A program made the translations under genes and the position numbers. The notes beneath the pieces were generated by a model. It worked only from the letters and a program-made list of their open reading frames with translations. It was not told the DNA's origin and searched no databases. Of a stretch of 11,289 bases of DNA, positions 7,817 to 11,289 are shown in pieces; position 1 is the stretch's first letter; every line of letters starts with the position of its first letter. The stretch is taken from positions 1-11,289 of the forward strand of contig LT649947.1 of assembly GCA_900128395.1 (NCBI GenBank), given 5' to 3'. Source of the stretch: Stramenopiles sp. TOSAG23-2 (Eukaryota; Sar).

Positions 7817-8366
7817 TTATGATGATATATTGGCTCTCCCTATCAGTATATCACAAAATGTAGCAGCAGCATTAGGAAGAAGAGTTGAAAATTTGGTGGT
7901 ATTGGAAAAAGAGGAGAAAGAACAATTTATAAAGCACATAAAAGTTCTTGGGTCAACAGTATTAACATTGCCAGGATATGGTAGATTTGGTAACTGGTAA
8001 GAAAATAAAAAATGATAATACAATACCCAACTTCAGTTTTTATTTTCCCCTTACCAACCAATGGTTATTAATGTATGATATACTTTGACAATTTGCAGCC
8101 GGAATTGCAACAACATTGTAGCAATGTGGAACCACACCAACAGCTGCTCATCTATGGTTATTGATGTGACTACAGATGTACCTGTAAAATTCAATGATAT
8201 TGTGAAATCTCACTTCACATTCACCATCAGTAATTTTTTAATAAAACCAAAAAATCAAAAGTACACAACAATGGTTAAAAATTCTTGGGAAACAAAGTGC
8301 ACCATCAAAGCTGCACAAAATGGAATTAGCATCTACATAGCACTGAATAATATTAATAGCATATAA
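7698..8366 (+). pseudogene. Two-exon coding fragment of unknown family, no start codon (5' truncated or broken)
   Basis: An open frame at 7698-7996 joins through a 102-base GT-AG intron (7997-8098) to 8099-8366, giving 188 codons and a TAA stop. The Cys codon is split across the junction and the frame is kept. The likely genuine part begins near 7800 (VLVGGNYDDILALPIS), because 7698-7800 is antisense to the opposite-strand fragment. Other visible segments are NVAAALGRRVENLVVLEKEE, TVLTLPGYGRFGNCRNCNNI and the C-terminal VKSHFTFTISNFLIKP. There is no in-frame ATG before exon 2, so an upstream exon is missing or the copy is broken. The family is not recognised. LGRRVENLVVLEKEE faintly recalls the C-terminal part of some DNA methyltransferases, but that is too weak to be a call. 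Codon use is less AT-extreme than in the flanking genes. Confidence 0.5.
7997..8098 (+). other. Predicted spliceosomal intron (102 bases)
   Basis: Donor GTAAGA at 7997 and acceptor TTTGCAG ending at 8098. Within the intron are a pyrimidine-rich patch (TTTTTATTTTCCCC) and branch-like TTAAT or TTTGAC sites near the 3' end. Splicing removes an in-frame TAA (7998-8000) and restores one frame across both exons through a split TG|C codon. That coincidence is good evidence that it is or was functional. It is the only convincing intron in the window. Confidence 0.65.
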
Positions 8367-8550
8367 TTACCATTACCAATAATCAATACATATTAAAAAT
8401 ATATATATATACAAAAAGATATAGGCACATCATAGATACAAACGATAGATATATAGAACATAGAACAACAACAACAACAATTTATAGTGCAAACAGATAT
8501 ACAATATTAACATACATACAAGAAACAAACCATTCATCATATATACCTAT
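8367..8550 (+). promoter_or_regulatory. Upstream region and CAA-rich leader of the DsbA-like gene
   Basis: This short spacer starts with an AT repeat (8394-8411). The CATCATAGA direct repeat lies at 8428-8436. An AACAACAACAACAACAA run lies at 8464-8480, about 70 bases before the ATG, matching the CAA-rich leaders of the other genes. No coding sequence is seen. Confidence 0.55.
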
Positions 8551-9324
8551 ATGAACAATAATAAACGAAGAAAAGTTGATAGTAGTAGTAATAGTAATAG
8601 TAGTAATAATAATAAAAACAACAACAAGAATAATAATATGGCTTCCATGGTTTTAAATGCAAATAGAATAGGTATTTTTAAGTCAAGAACACCTATAACA
8701 CCATTAGGTTTGGTTTATAATAAAGCAACAACAAAATTTACAGAGAATGCATTAGTTTTAGAATGTTTTGTTGATTTTTGTTGTCCATTTTCAAAGAAAA
8801 TATGGGATAGATTGACAAAGGATGTATATGGGCATTATAATAATAATTCCACGTCTCCATTGAAAATTATTTTTCATCAAGTTCCACAACCATGGCATCC
8901 ACAATCAACACTATTACATGAAGTTGCATTAGCATCTTTAATTGCTGGTGGGGATGATAAATATCAATTAATGTATCAAAATTTATTTGATATTCGTGAC
9001 AAATTTACCGATATGATGACATATGATATGACACGAACACAAATATATGAATCATTAGCCCTTGCAACTTCAACAAATGTTGGCATTGAAGCAAAAAATT
9101 TAATGACATTATTAGCTTTAGATACTTCAAATGGTCAAAAAAATTCTGGGAATGCAACAACACAAGCATTGAAATGGTATGTGAAGCAACATAGGCAACG
9201 TGGTATACATGTTTCACCAACATGTGCAATTAATGGTGTCGAAGTAAATACAAGTTCTGGTTGGAGTTTAGATGAATGGAGAAAATTATTAGATCCATTA
9301 ATTGAAGGTGCTGGAAATTGTTAA
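8551..9324 (+). CDS. DsbA-like thioredoxin-fold protein with CPFS motif
   Basis: A 257-residue protein with a DsbA/FrnE-like thioredoxin fold. After a low-complexity N-terminus (1-29), strand VLECFVDFCCPFSKKIWDRL (69-88) carries the active-site position as C78-P-F-S81, so the usual CxxC second cysteine is serine. A neighbouring Cys77 precedes it. HQVPQPWHPQST and the following helix fit the inserted helical domain of the family, and HVSPTCAINGVEV near the C-terminus fits the cis-proline loop and last strands. In family terms, a CxxS site suggests monothiol or isomerase/glutathione-linked chemistry rather than simple disulfide oxidation; this is inference. The N-terminus carries KRRKVD (5-10), a nuclear-signal-like patch, not a signal peptide. 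A second start, Met30 at 8638 (AATATGGCT), would remove the low-complexity part and may be the true start. No intron is needed. It converges with the B56 gene. Confidence 0.82.
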   Translation: MNNNKRRKVDSSSNSNSSNNNKNNNKNNNMASMVLNANRIGIFKSRTPITPLGLVYNKATTKFTENALVLECFVDFCCPFSKKIWDRLTKDVYGHYNNNSTSPLKIIFHQVPQPWHPQSTLLHEVALASLIAGGDDKYQLMYQNLFDIRDKFTDMMTYDMTRTQIYESLALATSTNVGIEAKNLMTLLALDTSNGQKNSGNATTQALKWYVKQHRQRGIHVSPTCAINGVEVNTSSGWSLDEWRKLLDPLIEGAGNC

Positions 9325-9619
9325 ACAAATTTGTATACGGTACGAACACGCATGTGTATATATATTATGTCACATGATGCAGTTAATTGTTGTTATATCA
9401 GGGAGAAGATTTGTATTTGAGAAAAGATGCAAAAAAAATAAAAAACTTTTTTTATAAAAACGGTCTCGCACGTGTGTGTAGGGTTTTTAAAAAGTGTTTT
9501 TTAATAAAAAAATTGAATAATATGATCCGCATTAAAGGTTTCTTATGACTATAAATATACTCTCTCTCTCTTTTTTCTTTTCTTTCTCTCTACTTCACTA
9601 CAATACTACCACACCAAAC
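9325..9619. other. Convergent 3' spacer with shared 10-mer and pyrimidine tract
   Basis: This 295-base spacer lies between the DsbA-like (+) and B56 (-) stop codons. CGGTACGAAC at 9338-9347 repeats a 10-mer found after the 5391-5987 gene. A run of 32 uninterrupted pyrimidines (9560-9591, partly CT repeat) lies 28 bases beyond the B56 stop, so it would be purine-rich in the B56 transcript. No coding region or RNA gene is seen. Confidence 0.55.
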
Positions 9620-11020
9620 CTATAATATTTTTTGCCATTCCGCATCACGTATTGAACGTTCTTGTGATTCTTTTCGTTTCCTTTGTTCATATTGATTTTT
9701 ACATTCATCGTATAATTCGATATCATCGGATTGATAATTTTGTATCAATTGGGATGATAAATTTGTCACTGCAACATGCCAATAATCTTTACGTTCAAGC
9801 AATGCTGGTAATATAAATGGTAAAACAAAACCATTATGTTGTTTTTTTAATATTCCATCATTCATTAAATGTTCATTTTGCCATATTAATAATGTACGTT
9901 CAGCTACTTGAAAATTTTGACTTGCTAAACATTTTGCTAACGTACGCATTAATAAATCTCCCACTTCATCTTTTTCCAATAAATCAAATGTAATGATTTC
10001 CATAATTTCCTCTAATTCATCTAACATTAATATTTGTTTCATCGATGATGGCCATGGCCAATATGCTAACAACTTTTTTAAAATAATAATGGCAGTATTC
10101 ATATCTTTTTCAATATATTGCGTCACGCAATAGCATAATTGACGATGGTATAAACTTAAACATCGTGGTTTATGCAATGGAAGCAATGCTTTTTCCATGA
10201 ATTTTAAATGTTCTTTTTTCAATGGCAATGCAAATCCATTAATAATACTACCTAAAATTTCTAGCAATTCACCGATACCATTATGGCGTTGCTCCTCGTA
10301 TACAAATCGATAAAATACATTACTAATGGTGCGTCTTATGAAGGATCTATGTGACATGAATTTACCATATATACGATGTAATATATTTTTCAAATAATCC
10401 CGTTCTCTATGATCCTCCGTATCAAATAAATCGACTAAACGAGCACAAAAATTATGAGATACGTATTTTTTAGCTGCCTTTGCAGTAACATCTGGTGACA
10501 TGATAAAACGTAATAAAAATTCGTAAACAATACATAAATGTGGCCATGATGGTTCAAACATTGGTGCATCTTCCTCCGGATTGTAATCATCATCAGCTGG
10601 CGGCAATGCACGGAATACGTTCGTTTCTACCATTGATATGACCCTTGGTAACATGGATTCCGTGAAAAATTTTTGACTTGTTGGGGATGATACAAACTCT
10701 ACAAGTTCATTTAATGTATTTCGTTTAATTTCAGCGGAAGTACGTTGTTCATCCGTCATTGGATTATTAAAATCAAAACGTATTTCACATAATAATAACT
10801 TTTGTCTAAATACTTCTTGCCTTTGCGTTAAACTAACTTCTTTCAATTTCGGTAAATCTGGCATTTTTTTCGTTGGCAAACTACGTGCTGAATTACTACC
10901 ACGTCTTTTTCGTTCTACTTTTGGCATAGTTACATCTGCACGTGGTGTTGATACTGTACCACCACTTTCACCTTCTGCACTACTAGAAGATTCATTTTTT
11001 TCACCTTTTTTACTAGACAT
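9620..11020 (-). CDS. PP2A regulatory subunit B56 (B') family
   Basis: Substrate-targeting subunit of the protein phosphatase 2A heterotrimer, made of HEAT-like repeats. The 466 residues fit the family, mainly as a conserved core with a short basic/Ser-rich N-terminus (1-60). Signatures include EPSWPHLCIVYEFLLRF, RDYLKNILHRIYGKF (208-221), NVFYRFVYEEQRHNGIGELL, EILGSIINGFALPLKKEH, LPLHKPRCLSLYHRQLCYCV and LDELEEIMEII. Residues H215, R216, Y218 and R225 match in spacing the HR-x-Y and R positions known in animal B56 to form the pocket for LxxIxE substrate motifs, so docking of that class is probably conserved. The start at 11020 follows ACAACAATAACAAAG. Expected partners, the scaffold A and catalytic C subunits, are not in this window. 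The N-terminus is low in conservation and could carry localisation or phospho-control signals (KRRGSNS). No intron. Confidence 0.96.
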   Translation of the reverse strand: MSSKKGEKNESSSSAEGESGGTVSTPRADVTMPKVERKRRGSNSARSLPTKKMPDLPKLKEVSLTQRQEVFRQKLLLCEIRFDFNNPMTDEQRTSAEIKRNTLNELVEFVSSPTSQKFFTESMLPRVISMVETNVFRALPPADDDYNPEEDAPMFEPSWPHLCIVYEFLLRFIMSPDVTAKAAKKYVSHNFCARLVDLFDTEDHRERDYLKNILHRIYGKFMSHRSFIRRTISNVFYRFVYEEQRHNGIGELLEILGSIINGFALPLKKEHLKFMEKALLPLHKPRCLSLYHRQLCYCVTQYIEKDMNTAIIILKKLLAYWPWPSSMKQILMLDELEEIMEIITFDLLEKDEVGDLLMRTLAKCLASQNFQVAERTLLIWQNEHLMNDGILKKQHNGFVLPFILPALLERKDYWHVAVTNLSSQLIQNYQSDDIELYDECKNQYEQRKRKESQERSIRDAEWQKIL

Positions 11021-11289
11021 CTTTGTTATTGTTGTAAATAATATGATTAATATTATTGTATATTTCTTTATATATATATATATATTATTTATTTATAAAA
11101 AAAACTTTCTTTTGATGATGATGATATATATATATAACGTAGTATACGTTAAAAAATATTGTTGATTTTAAAAAAATGATCAAAAAAAAATAATTATATA
11201 TTACTATTTAAATCTTTTTTTTCTAGAAAAAAAAAATGACGGGATGTACTATATATATTTAAATACGTTAATATTATTCTACAAAAGGT
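11021..11289. promoter_or_regulatory. B56 upstream region, very AT-rich
   Basis: The leader on the minus strand contains ACAACAATAACAAAG before the ATG. Further out are a TA-repeat run (11070-11084), a GAT repeat and further TA run (11115-11135), and a perfect dyad TAACGTA-GTA-TACGTTA (11135-11151). The rest is A/T homopolymer-rich. No coding region is seen to the window end. Confidence 0.5.

Noticed and set aside
7817-8023. Minus-strand open frame opposite the first exon of the plus-strand fragment
   Set aside because: It crosses the intron boundary and is antisense to the better-supported spliced frame; its composition shows no protein-like pattern.

Overview
The window looks like nuclear DNA of an AT-rich single-celled eukaryote. 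Its products are eukaryote-specific (ribosomal protein eL6, a TRAPP vesicle-tethering subunit, a PP2A B56 subunit, an EF-hand/IQ/SAM protein). Genes are close together, the well-supported ones need no introns, and TAA and TAG end them as in the standard code. Intergenic DNA is very AT-rich, and three proteins carry asparagine runs encoded by AAT/AAC repeats. I suspect a stramenopile-like protist, but this is an impression and the lineage cannot be fixed from this sequence alone.

Layout: 11-3649 (+) a 1212-residue protein with an SLFG/SIFG/SLFD motif array, two IQ motifs, an EF-hand pair, a long coiled coil and a SAM domain; 3961-4620 (-) ribosomal protein eL6; 5391-5987 (+) a small protein with two hydrophobic segments and an intervening coiled coil; 6256-6858 (-) TRAPPC5/Trs31; 7160-8366 an unusual island of two coding fragments pointing away from each other, the rightward one with a clear intron; 8551-9324 (+) a DsbA-like thioredoxin-fold protein with a CPFS active-site motif; 9620-11020 (-) PP2A regulatory subunit B56. 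Neighbouring intact genes mostly alternate in strand, with 3' ends facing each other across roughly 270-310 bases.

The intact genes do not form a pathway; they are unrelated housekeeping, trafficking and signalling genes packed together. They share a 5' leader style: CAA/ACA-rich sequence lies just before almost every start codon, including the ten bases visible before the first gene.

The part most worth a second look is 7000-8440. Two good coding stretches on opposite strands overlap at their 5' ends and neither has a credible start codon. Their codon use is less extreme than the neighbours', one has the only convincing intron, and a 9-base direct repeat brackets the block. I read it as a broken or rearranged multi-copy or mobile gene, or an assembly join; I could not assign a family.
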